A stretch of 64,000 nt of DNA, taken from contig QCBV01000008.1 of the NCBI GenBank assembly GCA_003279015.1, forward strand, positions 35,807 through 99,806. Reading direction: 5' to 3'. Of the stretch, positions 1 through 9,555 are shown piece after piece. Each line of letters starts with the position of its first letter. The first letter of the stretch is position 1. The notes under the pieces are model-generated. The model was not told where the DNA came from, did no database searches, and was given only the letters and a program-made list of their open reading frames with translations. The stretch comes from Prochlorococcus sp. AG-347-J19 (GTDB lineage: Bacteria > Cyanobacteriota > Cyanobacteriia > PCC-6307 > Cyanobiaceae). Position numbers and translations under genes: made by a program.

Positions 1-694
1 AAACTTCTTGATGAGTTTGATGCCAGCAATCATAATCAGTAACCATAGATAAGGAAGAGTAAGCTATTTCAGCTTCTTTAGCTAATCTTGCTTCTGTGTG
101 GTTCGTCATCCCAATTATTGAACATCCCCAACTCCTATATAAATTAGATTCTGCTCTAGTTGAGAAAGCGGGACCTTCCATTGCTAGATAGGTTCCCCCT
201 CTATGCAATTGTCTACCGCCAGGAATATTTTTTTCTCCGATTTCACTTAATATACGTGATAAATTTGTGCAGAAGGGATCTCCCATAGTTACGTGAGCAA
301 CAGCTCCCTCATTAAAAAAGGTTGCAGGTCTATTTTTTGTCCGGTCTATAAATTGATCTGGAACCACTATATCAAGTGGCCTTATCTGTTCTTGTAACGA
401 ACCCACTGCTGATGGAGCAATAATCCACCTTACTCCTATTGATCTAAGAGCCCAAATATTAGCTTTGTAAGGGATTTCAGAAGGATTTAAACTATGTGAT
501 CTGCCATGTCTAGGAATGAATGCTATCTCTAGGTTTCCAAGATTATATACTTTTATTGAATCAGAAGGTTTACCATAGGGAGTATTGATTTCTAGTTCTC
601 TTAAGTAATCTATTTGATCCATTGAATAAAATCCACTGCCACCAATCACTCCTAATCTTGATTTTTCAATTGGTAATAAATGTTCTTTATTCAT
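1..694 (-). CDS. mtnP: S-methyl-5'-thioadenosine phosphorylase (3' end outside window)
   Basis: The first about 231 codons are present; the stop lies left of position 1. The start (ATG, 692-694) is followed by MNKEHLLPIEKSRLGVIGGS, the phosphate-loop start of PNP/MTAP family 2 phosphorylases. Further on come the phosphate-binding RHGRSH, the base-site segment MEGPAFSTRAES and VTDYDCWH, which is typical of bacterial MTA phosphorylases rather than of purine nucleoside phosphorylases. Such enzymes split methylthioadenosine into adenine and methylthioribose-1-phosphate in methionine salvage, in the cytoplasm. It is divergent from the selD fusion, with only about 10 bases between the two start codons. 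The base-specificity segment reads GMTNHTEA, so a related purine specificity cannot be excluded. Confidence 0.85.
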   Translation of the reverse strand, partial: MNKEHLLPIEKSRLGVIGGSGFYSMDQIDYLRELEINTPYGKPSDSIKVYNLGNLEIAFIPRHGRSHSLNPSEIPYKANIWALRSIGVRWIIAPSAVGSLQEQIRPLDIVVPDQFIDRTKNRPATFFNEGAVAHVTMGDPFCTNLSRILSEIGEKNIPGGRQLHRGGTYLAMEGPAFSTRAESNLYRSWGCSIIGMTNHTEARLAKEAEIAYSSLSMVTDYDCWHQTHQEV

Positions 695-704
695 AGTGAT
701 GTAA

Positions 705-2876
705 ATGACTTTTAATCATCTGGTACTAATTGGAGGAGGACACTCAAATGTTTCTTTATTGAAGAAATGGTTGATGTTTCCGAAATTAATGCCAGAAATT
801 CCTGTTTCAATTATATCTAGAGATTCTCATTTGGTTTATTCGGCTATATTCCCATCGGTGATTTCAAAATCAATCACTTTAGAAGAGAGTTTAATAGATA
901 TAAAATCTTTAGCAAAAAATGCAAAAGTATCTTTCATAGAAGAAGAAGTAAAGGATATTGATTTCAATTTAAAGAAAATTATTTTAAGTAATAGGCCTTC
1001 AGTTAATTATTCGAAGTTGGTGCTTAATTATGGAAGTCAAACAATAATTCCAAAAGAATTTGAATCACTAGTTAAAAATCAAAATGCTTTTTCAATTAAA
1101 CCTTTTTTAAGTGCTTATGACTCAATACTAAAAGAGGACATTTTTGATTCAGTTAATGAACTTCCATTTGTAATTGTTGGGAGTGGTCTTGCTGCAATTG
1201 AAGTATCTTATGCTTTGAGAAAAAGATGGGGAGATAGACCTTTAAAACTATTATGTGATTCAAGAAAAATTAACAATAAAATTCTAAAAAGTTTACGGAA
1301 TTTCAATATTGATTTAGTTGAAAAACTTAATTTTGATTATGGCAAGATTCTTTTGTGTACTGGAAATATTTCTCCGTTATGGGCACAAAAAAAATTATTA
1401 GATTCTGACTCTTACGGCAGAATAATTACAAATCAGAATTTACAGATAAAAAGTTTCTCTGGAATCTTTGCTGTCGGTGATTGCGCAGTTGTAGGTTCAG
1501 CAAAAAGACCAGCATCGGGAGTTTTTGCAGTAAAAGTTGTAAACACATTAATACAAAATCTAAAAAAAGATATAGAAGGGAGATCATTAAAAAAGTGGTT
1601 TCCTCAAAAGATCGGATTGCAAATTGTAAATATATTTACAAGCCATCATCCAAAGGCTTTTGCTATTTATCGCAATTTTGTTTTCGGCCCTTCTTTTGTT
1701 TTTTGGATTTTAAAGCATAAAATTGATCTCAACTTTATTAAAAAGTTCAGATCAAAAAGGCTAATTATGAAAAGTAGTGAAAAAAATATTTCATTGAATG
1801 ATTGCAGAGGATGTGCAGCTAAAATTCCTCAGTTTGTTTTGAATAAATCATTAATAAATTCTAATTTAAATTCTTTTGCCTCATCACCTGAAGATTCAGT
1901 TGAGATATATCAAAATGGTCAAGATATTATTTTGCAAAGTGTAGATGGATTTCCTGCTTTGGTAAGTGATCCTTGGCTTAATGCAAAAATTACTACTTTG
2001 CATGCTTGCTCAGATTTGTGGGCATGCGGAGCAAAACTTTCATCCGCGCAGGCTTTAATTTCATTACCAAAAGTTGAAAGGGAATTTCAGAGTTACCTCT
2101 TTTCTCAATCACTTCAAGGTATTAAATCAACAGTTGAGGATCATGGAGGTGAATTACTTGGAGGCCATACTTTCGAGGCAAGAAGTTTAGTAAATAAACC
2201 TTATTCATTAGGAATAGATATTTCTTTAACAGTTCAAGGTATTTTAAAAAATGGAGCAAAACCATGGCTTAAATCTGGCATGAATATTGGAGATATTCTC
2301 ATGATGTCTAGACCTCTTGGGGTTGGGATTTACTTTGCTGGTCAAATGCAAAATATTAATATGCTAGGTAGTTCTTCTGAAGTAATTAATAATTTAGTAA
2401 AGAGTCAGCAATATTTGCTTGATGAAATTTATCTTTTTCAAAATCAATTTAAAGAATCATTAGTCAATGCTGCGACTGACATTACTGGATATGGATTTAT
2501 TGGACATCTTAAAGAAATGGTTGAATCATCTAATTTATATAGGCAAAGCAATAATCTTGAGCCACTAAAAGTTTTATTAGATTTATTTGCATTTAAAGCT
2601 TATCCTGGAGTATTTGATTTAATAAGAAAAGATGTTAAAAGTACTTTCTTTGAATCTAATAAAGAAATTTTTGACAAAATTTATAAAGTAAATAAGCAAA
2701 AAAGAATAATTAATTTTTTAAACGAAAATTCATTAGATCAAGAGACTTTTAACGAGAGAATATCATTACTATTAGATCCTCAAACATGTGGCCCCTTGTT
2801 GATTAGTTGCAATCGTAAATATGAAAATGTTCTAAAAGATAAATGGTACAAGGTTGGAGAGGTTGTAAAAATGTAA
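705..2876 (+). CDS. selD: NADH-dehydrogenase-like flavoprotein fused to selenide, water dikinase
   Basis: This is a two-domain protein of 723 residues. Residues 1 to about 355 form a pyridine nucleotide-disulfide oxidoreductase domain: GGGHSNVSLL at the N-terminus binds FAD, IVGSGLAAIEVSYALRKRWG near 155 looks like the NAD site, and FAVGDCA near 255 is the second FAD motif. From about residue 365 follows an AIR-synthase-type selenophosphate synthetase, starting with DCRGCAAKIP, whose cysteines occupy the catalytic Cys/Sec position, and containing GGHTFEARS and TDITGYGF. SelD makes selenophosphate from selenide and ATP. This N-terminal fusion is a known cyanobacterial arrangement; the product probably supplies tRNA 2-selenouridine, but no SelU is visible here. 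The gene converges on cca with no gap. Confidence 0.93.
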   Translation: MTFNHLVLIGGGHSNVSLLKKWLMFPKLMPEIPVSIISRDSHLVYSAIFPSVISKSITLEESLIDIKSLAKNAKVSFIEEEVKDIDFNLKKIILSNRPSVNYSKLVLNYGSQTIIPKEFESLVKNQNAFSIKPFLSAYDSILKEDIFDSVNELPFVIVGSGLAAIEVSYALRKRWGDRPLKLLCDSRKINNKILKSLRNFNIDLVEKLNFDYGKILLCTGNISPLWAQKKLLDSDSYGRIITNQNLQIKSFSGIFAVGDCAVVGSAKRPASGVFAVKVVNTLIQNLKKDIEGRSLKKWFPQKIGLQIVNIFTSHHPKAFAIYRNFVFGPSFVFWILKHKIDLNFIKKFRSKRLIMKSSEKNISLNDCRGCAAKIPQFVLNKSLINSNLNSFASSPEDSVEIYQNGQDIILQSVDGFPALVSDPWLNAKITTLHACSDLWACGAKLSSAQALISLPKVEREFQSYLFSQSLQGIKSTVEDHGGELLGGHTFEARSLVNKPYSLGIDISLTVQGILKNGAKPWLKSGMNIGDILMMSRPLGVGIYFAGQMQNINMLGSSSEVINNLVKSQQYLLDEIYLFQNQFKESLVNAATDITGYGFIGHLKEMVESSNLYRQSNNLEPLKVLLDLFAFKAYPGVFDLIRKDVKSTFFESNKEIFDKIYKVNKQKRIINFLNENSLDQETFNERISLLLDPQTCGPLLISCNRKYENVLKDKWYKVGEVVKM

Positions 2877-4124
2877 TTAATTTTTATTTAATTTGTCAAT
2901 TTCCAAATATCTTAATCTTTTGATTTCCTTACCCATCTCCTCCCCTGGATCCCATCCTTCTTTTTTTAATGTTTCTCCATCTTTTTTTGATTTTATGAAT
3001 TTGTAAATAAATAACCATTTAAACAATTTACGCCAGTATGGTCCTCCATCACAAATTAATAATTTGACTGTCTCATCATTAAGGTTTCTGTCCTCAATAA
3101 ATTCTGTCCAACTTGATGGAGAAAAATGATTGAAATTTTTTTGGTTTGTATTAAATAACTTTTTGATATTTATGTAATCTTCTAATATTTTTATCTCACT
3201 ATTATTTATCAAAAATCTTTGACATGCTTTTTCTAAATCTTCTGAATCTTTTAATAAGAAAAGCATATGATTCCCCTTTAACTTCTTAATCCAATTTAGT
3301 CCTCTTAAAAATCTTTTATCGACTTTAATATTTTCATTTAAGATTGAGATAATTTCCCATTTATGAATTATCGAAATTACATTAGTCAAATTATCGTGTT
3401 TGCATATTTCAGCTAGTTCCATCCTTATTCGTATGCCTAGTGCAGGAGGGTAAATCATTTTCTGATGAGTTTCTGAACTTTTCCATGGCCATTGTCTAAC
3501 TGTTTCTTGAGATTGTATGAGGGAATTATTTGAAATATTGAAATCTAACCTTGAAGCATATTTTGCACATCTAATTAATCTACTTGGATCATCTGAAATG
3601 CTATTACTGTGAAGTAAGTTCAATCTTTTACTTTTTATATCAGAAATTCCTCCATAAAGATCATAGATTTTCCTTGTCGAGACCTCGAAGGCTATTGAAT
3701 TTATAGTGAAATCTCTCCTCTTAAGATCCTCCTCAATTGTACTTTTATTTACTGTGGGATTTAAGCCTGGAGCAGAATAAATTTCTTTTCTTGCAGAAGC
3801 AATATCAATTTTATAGTCATTAATATTTATTTCTACAGTGTTGTATAAATTAAATTCCTTGATTAAACATAAATCTACATTTACAATATTTTTTTTTATA
3901 TATTTTGCAAGAGAAATAGAGGATCCTTCAATAACAAGATCAATATCTACAGGTTTAGAAAAAGATTTTTTGTGGAATTTACTAATTAATAAATCTCTTA
4001 AATAACCGCCAACAAAAGCTACTTTAGTATTGTTATTAGATTCTATGTATTTAGCAATTAGGTTATATAGATTAAATGGAGTTTTGATTAATTCCCCTTG
4101 GATGTAATCAGAGATATCGTTCAT
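2877..4124 (-). CDS. cca: CCA tRNA nucleotidyltransferase / poly(A) polymerase family
   Basis: The protein has 415 residues. The class II nucleotidyltransferase head begins with AFVGGYLRDLLIS near residue 36; the metal-binding DIDLVIEG follows near 60, and RRDFTINSIAFEV near 136 is the conserved template-site segment. DPSRLIRCAKYASRLDF around 178 is the neck helix shared by this family. The enzyme adds or repairs the 3' CCA of tRNAs. The C-terminal part is poorly conserved, and the length fits. It sits five bases downstream of uvrD on the same strand, so the two are probably co-transcribed. A poly(A) polymerase of the same fold cannot be separated by eye. Confidence 0.9.
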   Translation of the reverse strand: MNDISDYIQGELIKTPFNLYNLIAKYIESNNNTKVAFVGGYLRDLLISKFHKKSFSKPVDIDLVIEGSSISLAKYIKKNIVNVDLCLIKEFNLYNTVEININDYKIDIASARKEIYSAPGLNPTVNKSTIEEDLKRRDFTINSIAFEVSTRKIYDLYGGISDIKSKRLNLLHSNSISDDPSRLIRCAKYASRLDFNISNNSLIQSQETVRQWPWKSSETHQKMIYPPALGIRIRMELAEICKHDNLTNVISIIHKWEIISILNENIKVDKRFLRGLNWIKKLKGNHMLFLLKDSEDLEKACQRFLINNSEIKILEDYINIKKLFNTNQKNFNHFSPSSWTEFIEDRNLNDETVKLLICDGGPYWRKLFKWLFIYKFIKSKKDGETLKKEGWDPGEEMGKEIKRLRYLEIDKLNKN

Positions 4125-4129
4125 GAGTT

Positions 4130-6538
4130 TTAACTTACATAACGAATTGGAGCTAATCTGGGATCTAGAATTTTACTTCCTTTATCACCAAATTTTACTG
4201 CTAAAGATATTTTTTCCCCATTACCAAAAATATGTATGATTTCACCTTTCCCAAACTTTGAGTGAATTAGTATATCTCCAACTATCCAGCTTTTCCCTTT
4301 ACTGGGACCTGAATATAATTTCCTTACTGCATTTATTGGCTTGTTAACAAATTCATTTGGATTGTTTCGATCAACTCTAGTTAAACGATCAAGATGCCAA
4401 TCTCTTCTAATTGAAGCACCACCAGTTTGTGGTAATTCGCCATCCATTAAATCTTCAGGTATTTCCGAAAGAAATATTGAAGGAATTGTTGCTTCTCGCA
4501 TGCCACCCCATAATCTTCTTTCTCTGGCATGACTTAAGAAAACTCTTTCTTTAGCTCTAGTAATACCTACATAGCACAATCTCCTTTCCTCTTCAAGAAG
4601 TGAGGGAGTATCTATTGATCTATGGCTAGGGAAGAGACCTTGTTCTAGCCCAGTGATAAAAACATTTTGAAATTCTAAACCTTTACTATTATGCAGAGTC
4701 ATTAGAGTTACAGAGTTAGGATTATTTTTCTTCGTATCATTATCAGTTGTTAAGGCTGCCGTAGAAAGAAATCCCTCTACATCTCCACTTTCTGTTTCTT
4801 CTTCATATTGAGTAGCTGCATTAATTAGTTCTTGTAAATTATTTCTTCTATCTTCAGATTCTTCAGTCCCACTAGAGAGCAAGTCACTTAAATAACCACT
4901 TTTTTCTAATATAAGTTGTAGTAATTGAGCGGGACCTGAATTTTCTAGGTAACACAGTAGATCATTCATTATTTCAGTAAATTTATTAATTCCTTTTGAT
5001 GATCTGCCTATTGTTTCTTCAAGACTTTGCTTATCATTAAGAACCTCCCATAATGGGATATTTAACTTATTAGATAGTTCATTAAGTTTTTGAATAGTAG
5101 TCTTACCAATCCCTCTTCTAGGAACATTTATGATTCGTAAAAGACTGACGTTATCTGAAGAATTAACCAGAACTTTCAAATATGCTATTGCATCTTTAAT
5201 TTCTCTTCTATCATAAAAACGCAATCCTCCAAAAATTGTATAAGGAATGCGCCACCTTACAAGAGATTCTTCTAGTACTCTCGACTGAGCTCTGGTTCGA
5301 TATAAAATTGCAAAATTTTTCCAAATTGGGTTTTGATTATAGTTATTGAGTGATTTTATTTTATTGGTAATTGCTTCTGCCTCGGAAATTTCATCATCAC
5401 AGCTGAGTAACGTTAAAAGTTCCCCTTTTTCTTTAGTAGCCTTTAAAACTTTGTCAATTCTCTCAGAGTTGTTTTCAATTAGTGAGTTTGCAGCATCAAG
5501 GATATTGGAAGATGACCTATAATTTTCTTCTAATTTAATTAAAGATGATTTTGTATCGTCGTTGATTGAAGTTTTAAAATCTTCTTGAAAACCAATTAAA
5601 ATTCTGAAGTCAGCTGCTCTGAAACTATAGATACTTTGATCAGCATCCCCAACTACAAAAATTGACCTATCTTGCCAATTGAAGAATTTTTTTGGTTCAG
5701 TATTTCCAGCCGTAATTAATTTTATAAGTTCATATTGTGTTCTATTTGTATCTTGATATTCGTCAACTAAAATATGTTTAAATCTTTTGTGCCAGTAATC
5801 TCTGACTATATCATTTTGCCTCAATAAGAAAACAGGCAAAAGTAGGAGATCATCAAAGTCTAAAGAATTATTTTTTGAGAGCGAAATCCTATATCTCTGG
5901 TAGGCTTCTGCAACTGTTTTATCAAAATTATTATCTGCTTTTTCTAAAAGATCATTAGAAGTTAAGCATTGATTTTTAGCATTACTTATTAATCTTTTAA
6001 TCTTTTTGGGATCATATCTTTTTGGGTCAAGATTCATATCTTGACTGATAATTTCTTTTACTAATGTTTGAGAATCTGTTTCATCATAAATTGAAAATTG
6101 TCTTGTCCATTTTAGGCCTTCTGGATCAGTATATTTTTCAATATCGTATCTCAGAAGTCTTGAAAATAAGGAATGGAAAGTACCGATCCAAAGGTTCTGA
6201 AGCCTCTCTTGGTGAACGTTTGTTCTTAATTGATTTTGATCAATTTCTTTGAGAGTTGCCCAAGGCTGACCAAATTGATTTAAAGCTAATTCTTGAGCTA
6301 GAAGAACCTCTAATCTTGCTTTCATTTCTTTAGCAGCTTTGTTAGTGAAAGTGACTGCGAGAATGTTATAGGGATCTATAGAGTTATTTTCAATAAGATT
6401 TGCAATTCTGTGTGTAAGAGCTTTAGTTTTCCCGCTGCCTGCACCTGCTACAACTAATAGTGGTCCATAAACATGTTTTACTGCTTGAAGTTGTTGGTTG
6501 TTTAGGGATTTAAAAAGGAAATTGTTGGTTTGAGGCAC
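4130..6538 (-). CDS. uvrD: UvrD/PcrA-type DNA helicase
   Basis: This is an SF1A helicase of 802 residues, full length for UvrD/PcrA. Seen in order: the Q-motif NNQQLQAVKHVYGPLLVVAG, Walker A AGAGSGKTKAL (about residue 32), motif Ia TFTNKAAKEMK, motif II VDEYQDTN (about 260), motif III GDADQSIYSFRAAD, motif IV NYRSS, motif V TLHNSKGLEF and motif VI YVGITRAKERVFLSHA. It would unwind DNA 3' to 5' in nucleotide-excision and mismatch repair. The C-terminal residues resemble the PcrA tail that touches RNA polymerase (GDILIHSKFGKGEI). It precedes cca in the same direction with a five-base gap. Confidence 0.95.
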   Translation of the reverse strand: MPQTNNFLFKSLNNQQLQAVKHVYGPLLVVAGAGSGKTKALTHRIANLIENNSIDPYNILAVTFTNKAAKEMKARLEVLLAQELALNQFGQPWATLKEIDQNQLRTNVHQERLQNLWIGTFHSLFSRLLRYDIEKYTDPEGLKWTRQFSIYDETDSQTLVKEIISQDMNLDPKRYDPKKIKRLISNAKNQCLTSNDLLEKADNNFDKTVAEAYQRYRISLSKNNSLDFDDLLLLPVFLLRQNDIVRDYWHKRFKHILVDEYQDTNRTQYELIKLITAGNTEPKKFFNWQDRSIFVVGDADQSIYSFRAADFRILIGFQEDFKTSINDDTKSSLIKLEENYRSSSNILDAANSLIENNSERIDKVLKATKEKGELLTLLSCDDEISEAEAITNKIKSLNNYNQNPIWKNFAILYRTRAQSRVLEESLVRWRIPYTIFGGLRFYDRREIKDAIAYLKVLVNSSDNVSLLRIINVPRRGIGKTTIQKLNELSNKLNIPLWEVLNDKQSLEETIGRSSKGINKFTEIMNDLLCYLENSGPAQLLQLILEKSGYLSDLLSSGTEESEDRRNNLQELINAATQYEEETESGDVEGFLSTAALTTDNDTKKNNPNSVTLMTLHNSKGLEFQNVFITGLEQGLFPSHRSIDTPSLLEEERRLCYVGITRAKERVFLSHARERRLWGGMREATIPSIFLSEIPEDLMDGELPQTGGASIRRDWHLDRLTRVDRNNPNEFVNKPINAVRKLYSGPSKGKSWIVGDILIHSKFGKGEIIHIFGNGEKISLAVKFGDKGSKILDPRLAPIRYVS

Positions 6539-6560
6539 TTTTGGAAGGTTTTTTCAAAAA

Positions 6561-6767
6561 TCAGACTTTTCTATGAGATTCAGATTCCATTTCTAGATCT
6601 TCTAACGCTTTTTTTAAATTTATTAGTTCATTATTGTTATTAATTATTTCTTCAAATTTATTTTGAGGCATCTTTAATTTCATACTTCTGTCTAGAATTT
6701 CTTTTTCCAATCTCTTTTTATATGAGGAAATAAGTTTTTTTGATAATTTTAAATCCTGCTGATCCAA
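6561..6767 (-). CDS. Small charged helical protein, unknown function
   Basis: An ORF of 68 residues very rich in Lys, Glu and Leu, without Cys, Trp or membrane segment, likely one or two long helices or a coiled coil (KKALEDLEMESESHRKV at the end). It lies 22 bases upstream of uvrD on the same strand and may be the first gene of that transcript. I do not recognise a family. Confidence 0.6.
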   Translation of the reverse strand: MDQQDLKLSKKLISSYKKRLEKEILDRSMKLKMPQNKFEEIINNNNELINLKKALEDLEMESESHRKV

Positions 6768-6944
6768 AACTTTTCTTATAGATAATTCTATCTTAGCGGA
6801 AAAAAATTTTTTATTTGAATTATTTCAACTATCACTTTGGAATGAAGTTATTAATTAAGAAGCGTTGCGTTAAGTTTGAAATTGTATTGTTTTTACTAGC
6901 TTTGTATTATTCTTAAGATCGGTCTTTAAATTTTTACTTCAGGA

Positions 6945-7457
6945 ATGTCAGTTTCAAAGGATAATCAACTATTGTTAGCCGATAAGAAATTAAATGATTT
7001 AAGCAATATAAAAGAATTTATTAATAGTGCAAACTCAAGATTAGATGCAATAAGCTCAATTACTAATAATTCACATGCAATTGCAGCAGACGCTGTAACA
7101 GCAATGATTTGCGAAAATCAAGATTCACTTAATTCAAAAATATCTTTAAATACAACTAACAAGATGTCCGTTTGTTTAAGAGATGGAGAAATAATCCTAA
7201 GGATTGTTGCTTATCTTTTAATTTCTAATGACGAATCAGTTTTAGAAAAAAGTTGTTTGAAGGATCTTAAAAATACTTATCTTGCTCTTGGGGTGCCTTT
7301 AAAAAATGCAAGAAGGGTTTTTCAATTAATGCGAGATGCAACTATCTCTGATTTGAATTCAACAGTTAATAATATGAGTGGAAACAAAGGCTTTCTTCCT
7401 AAATTAATATCTGAAACAGAGTTTCAATTTGAAAGGATAATTAATCTTTTAAACTAG
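6945..7457 (+). CDS. cpeB: Degenerate class III phycoerythrin beta subunit
   Basis: The protein of 170 residues is clearly homologous to phycobiliprotein beta chains: [24 protein letters not shown] and [19 protein letters not shown] follow the phycoerythrin beta pattern. The Cys in the CLRD motif, the beta-82 bilin site, is kept, as is the Cys in MICEN. The first Cys of the doubly linked site is His (SHAIAADAV) and the C-terminal bilin Cys is gone. High-light Prochlorococcus keep such a lone beta chain without a phycobilisome. A light-sensing or minor antenna role has been discussed; I infer only reduced bilin binding. It ends overlapping the convergent cpeS by 17 bases. Confidence 0.92.
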   Translation: MSVSKDNQLLLADKKLNDLSNIKEFINSANSRLDAISSITNNSHAIAADAVTAMICENQDSLNSKISLNTTNKMSVCLRDGEIILRIVAYLLISNDESVLEKSCLKDLKNTYLALGVPLKNARRVFQLMRDATISDLNSTVNNMSGNKGFLPKLISETEFQFERIINLLN

Positions 7458-7992
7458 CTAAATTCCTTATCTCTGAAGTATGTGAAGTCTGTATAACTGA
7501 GTTATTTTCCAGATTTCTAATAGTAGAAAATCTGGATCTTACATGAGTGGATAAAAAGGAAATTCTTTCTTCAGAAACTGTTGATTTATAAATAGTTTTA
7601 ATGTGTAAATTATTTTGTTCATCAACAAAATAATTGGATGATGAAATAAAGGATTCTGTATAACCTTTATTTCTTAGAACAATTCCTGAATTTTCATCTT
7701 TAGGTAAAAAAATTAGAATAGTTTCATCTCCCTCAATCATATAATCATCTTCCCAATCACTAGTAGCTTGCCAGTTTATAGAAATGGCTGTGCTCTCTAG
7801 ATTTAAACTGAATTTATGATTTTCAAAAATTTCAACGACTTTTTTATTTTTTTTGTTGATATGTTTTATATATATTTTACTAGTTGAGTTTTCAAATTCT
7901 TGAAAAGCTAAAGTGTGAGAACTTCTAATAGATTTCCACTCTCCTATACTTTTATCAATAAATTGATTAATTATTGTTAGATTCTTCGTCAA
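7441..7992 (-). CDS. cpeS: CpeS/CpcS-type phycobiliprotein bilin lyase
   Basis: A 183-residue protein of the CpeS family (lipocalin-like fold), which attaches bilins to the Cys-82 site of beta subunits. [19 protein letters not shown] near residues 15-33 is the family's opening, and [16 protein letters not shown] near 144 the conserved C-terminal part. The start used here is TTG at 7990-7992. It overlaps the upstream small gene on the same strand by 26 bases, which suggests translational coupling, and overlaps the convergent cpeB by 17 bases. Its only visible client in the window is the beta chain encoded next door, which still has the matching Cys. Confidence 0.88.
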   Translation of the reverse strand: MTKNLTIINQFIDKSIGEWKSIRSSHTLAFQEFENSTSKIYIKHINKKNKKVVEIFENHKFSLNLESTAISINWQATSDWEDDYMIEGDETILIFLPKDENSGIVLRNKGYTESFISSSNYFVDEQNNLHIKTIYKSTVSEERISFLSTHVRSRFSTIRNLENNSVIQTSHTSEIRNLASLKD

Positions 7993-8146
7993 GTTTCTCT
8001 TCTACAGAATGATTTTCTGCTTTTTGTATCATTCTTACCATTGAATCCACCATTAATCTCTTTGCAGAGGTTACTTTTAATCCAGAAGGAGTAGTTGATA
8101 TTTGTTCTCCAGGTCGATTATATGAAGTTGGTCTAAATGGAGTCAT
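7967..8146 (-). CDS. Conserved small protein upstream of cpeS
   Basis: An ORF of 59 residues beginning [20 protein letters not shown] and ending in an acidic, Asn-rich tail. No membrane segment or Cys. It overlaps the 5' end of cpeS by 26 bases in another frame, so the two are probably co-expressed. Coupling to the bilin lyase is inferred from position only; no family is recognised. Confidence 0.7.
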   Translation of the reverse strand: MTPFRPTSYNRPGEQISTTPSGLKVTSAKRLMVDSMVRMIQKAENHSVEEKLDEESNNN

Positions 8147-8263
8147 CTAATAACTTTAAAAATTAATCGATTCCTATTCTTGCATGAATCATTATTTATA
8201 TAGTTATTGTTTGCGAAAATGTCATATCTTTCATCTTTGATTACAGAATTATCAACTGTTTTG

Positions 8264-8899
8264 TTATTTAGGCATTTTATTTTTTGCCAATCCTGAAATA
8301 GTCGCTAAAGCAAACATTCCCAATAGAGCAATCCCTAGAAATAATCCTGCTCCCTGGCTAACTCCAGCTCCTACTGCTACTAGTATAGAGTCACTGATTA
8401 GAAGACTTATTAATAATGCAGGAGTAAATATTTTCCAGCGAGTCCCTCCAATACCAATTGCGTAGCTTAGAAAATCAAAAAGGCCAGTCATTAGTAGACC
8501 TGTCATAAGAAAGAAATTTTCTTCAAGCTGGTTTTGATTAAAACTTTCAATCTTTTGCATTGCTTTCGGGCCTACTAAATTACGTACAGGAACCCGACCA
8601 TAATTTCTTGCGATAAAGAAAGCAACTTGGCAAAAAACGATATCAGAAAAGATTATTGTCATGTAACCTTTTTGAAATCCTAGTAATGAACCCGCTAGCA
8701 GAGAATAAGCTGAACTTGGAAGGGCAGGTAAAATAATACTTACCCCTCTTAGTATGAATATTCCAAAAGGAGCCCAAATCCCCATGCTTTCTATTTTGTT
8801 CCTTAGAGGTTCAATCCCATAATTTTGGATTAAATAAATCAATACTACAAATATTGCTATAAAAAAAACTACTGAGAGAAATTTCTGTATTTTATTCAT
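8264..8899 (-). CDS. DedA/TVP38-like (SNARE-associated Golgi family) membrane protein
   Basis: A 211-residue integral membrane protein. The N-terminal helix is at about 8-25; the next hydrophobic stretch holds RGVSIILPALPSSAYSLLAG (about 51-70), a re-entrant-loop-like segment with the family's prolines and glycines. Further helices lie near 80-95, 130-155, 160-180 and 185-205. TVP38/TMEM64/DedA proteins are thought to act in membrane lipid scrambling or ion homeostasis; the substrate here is unknown. It is a single gene between cpeS and a divergent signal-peptide gene. Confidence 0.8.
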   Translation of the reverse strand: MNKIQKFLSVVFFIAIFVVLIYLIQNYGIEPLRNKIESMGIWAPFGIFILRGVSIILPALPSSAYSLLAGSLLGFQKGYMTIIFSDIVFCQVAFFIARNYGRVPVRNLVGPKAMQKIESFNQNQLEENFFLMTGLLMTGLFDFLSYAIGIGGTRWKIFTPALLISLLISDSILVAVGAGVSQGAGLFLGIALLGMFALATISGLAKNKMPK

Positions 8900-9047
8900 T
8901 ATTTTTCTAATAAATTTATTGGAAGTAAATTCTTAATTTAATATTTGATTCTATCTATAATAGAAATACTAATCAATAAAAATTTTTACAAATTTTTAAT
9001 CTTATATTTCCTACTAATAAAAAATATTTGTATTCTATTAAGTAGTC

Positions 9048-9467
9048 ATGATTAATTCTAAGAATAAAGTTAATTCAATATTTTTTAGAAATATATTTAA
9101 TTTAGTCCTTTCGATTATTGTTTTCTTTTGTATTTCAATTAAAAAATCAGAAGCTTTGCCTCATGAATGGGTTGGAGTCCCTAAAAGTGAATACGGAGAG
9201 CAGTTATGGGATAGGAAAAGTATAAAAAGGAATGAGGATGGTTCTGTAAGAGTATTGAGTAAATTTATTCCCAAAACAAAAAGTGAAATTACTAAGGATA
9301 TTCTCTATACAATGGATATAAATTGTTTTGAAAAATCATTTAGAGATGTTGATGTCTCAATAGATGAACCAAATAATAATTTCAATGATTTAGCTAATTG
9401 GCAAGATCCAAATGGAGATAAACTGATTTTGGGTGTTATTGGTCAAGTCTGCAGAGTCGAAAACTAA
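9048..9467 (+). CDS. Secreted or membrane-anchored protein, unknown function
   Basis: The 139-residue protein starts with Lys/Asn-rich residues and one hydrophobic helix (about 13-35) ending in KKSEALPHEW, a likely signal-peptide cleavage region. The mature part carries two Cys (INCFEK and QVCRVEN), possibly a disulfide in the periplasm. Similar proteins of this size occur in marine picocyanobacteria, but I know no function. It is followed by a bidirectional terminator. Confidence 0.7.
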   Translation: MINSKNKVNSIFFRNIFNLVLSIIVFFCISIKKSEALPHEWVGVPKSEYGEQLWDRKSIKRNEDGSVRVLSKFIPKTKSEITKDILYTMDINCFEKSFRDVDVSIDEPNNNFNDLANWQDPNGDKLILGVIGQVCRVEN

Positions 9468-9525
9468 AAATTTTAAGTTATAAAAAATACGAAAAAATAA
9501 AGAGTTGTCAATGATTTCAAAGTAT

Positions 9526-9550
9526 AAAACCCTGTCTAGGACAGGGTTTT
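9526..9550. terminator. Bidirectional terminator between secreted-protein gene and tRNA-Phe
   Basis: A perfect inverted repeat of 11 bases per arm (AAAACCCTGTC, loop TAG) with A-tracts and T-tracts at both ends. It can stop both the + strand gene before it and the minus-strand tRNA-Phe transcript. Confidence 0.85.
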
Positions 9551-9555
9551 AAAGA

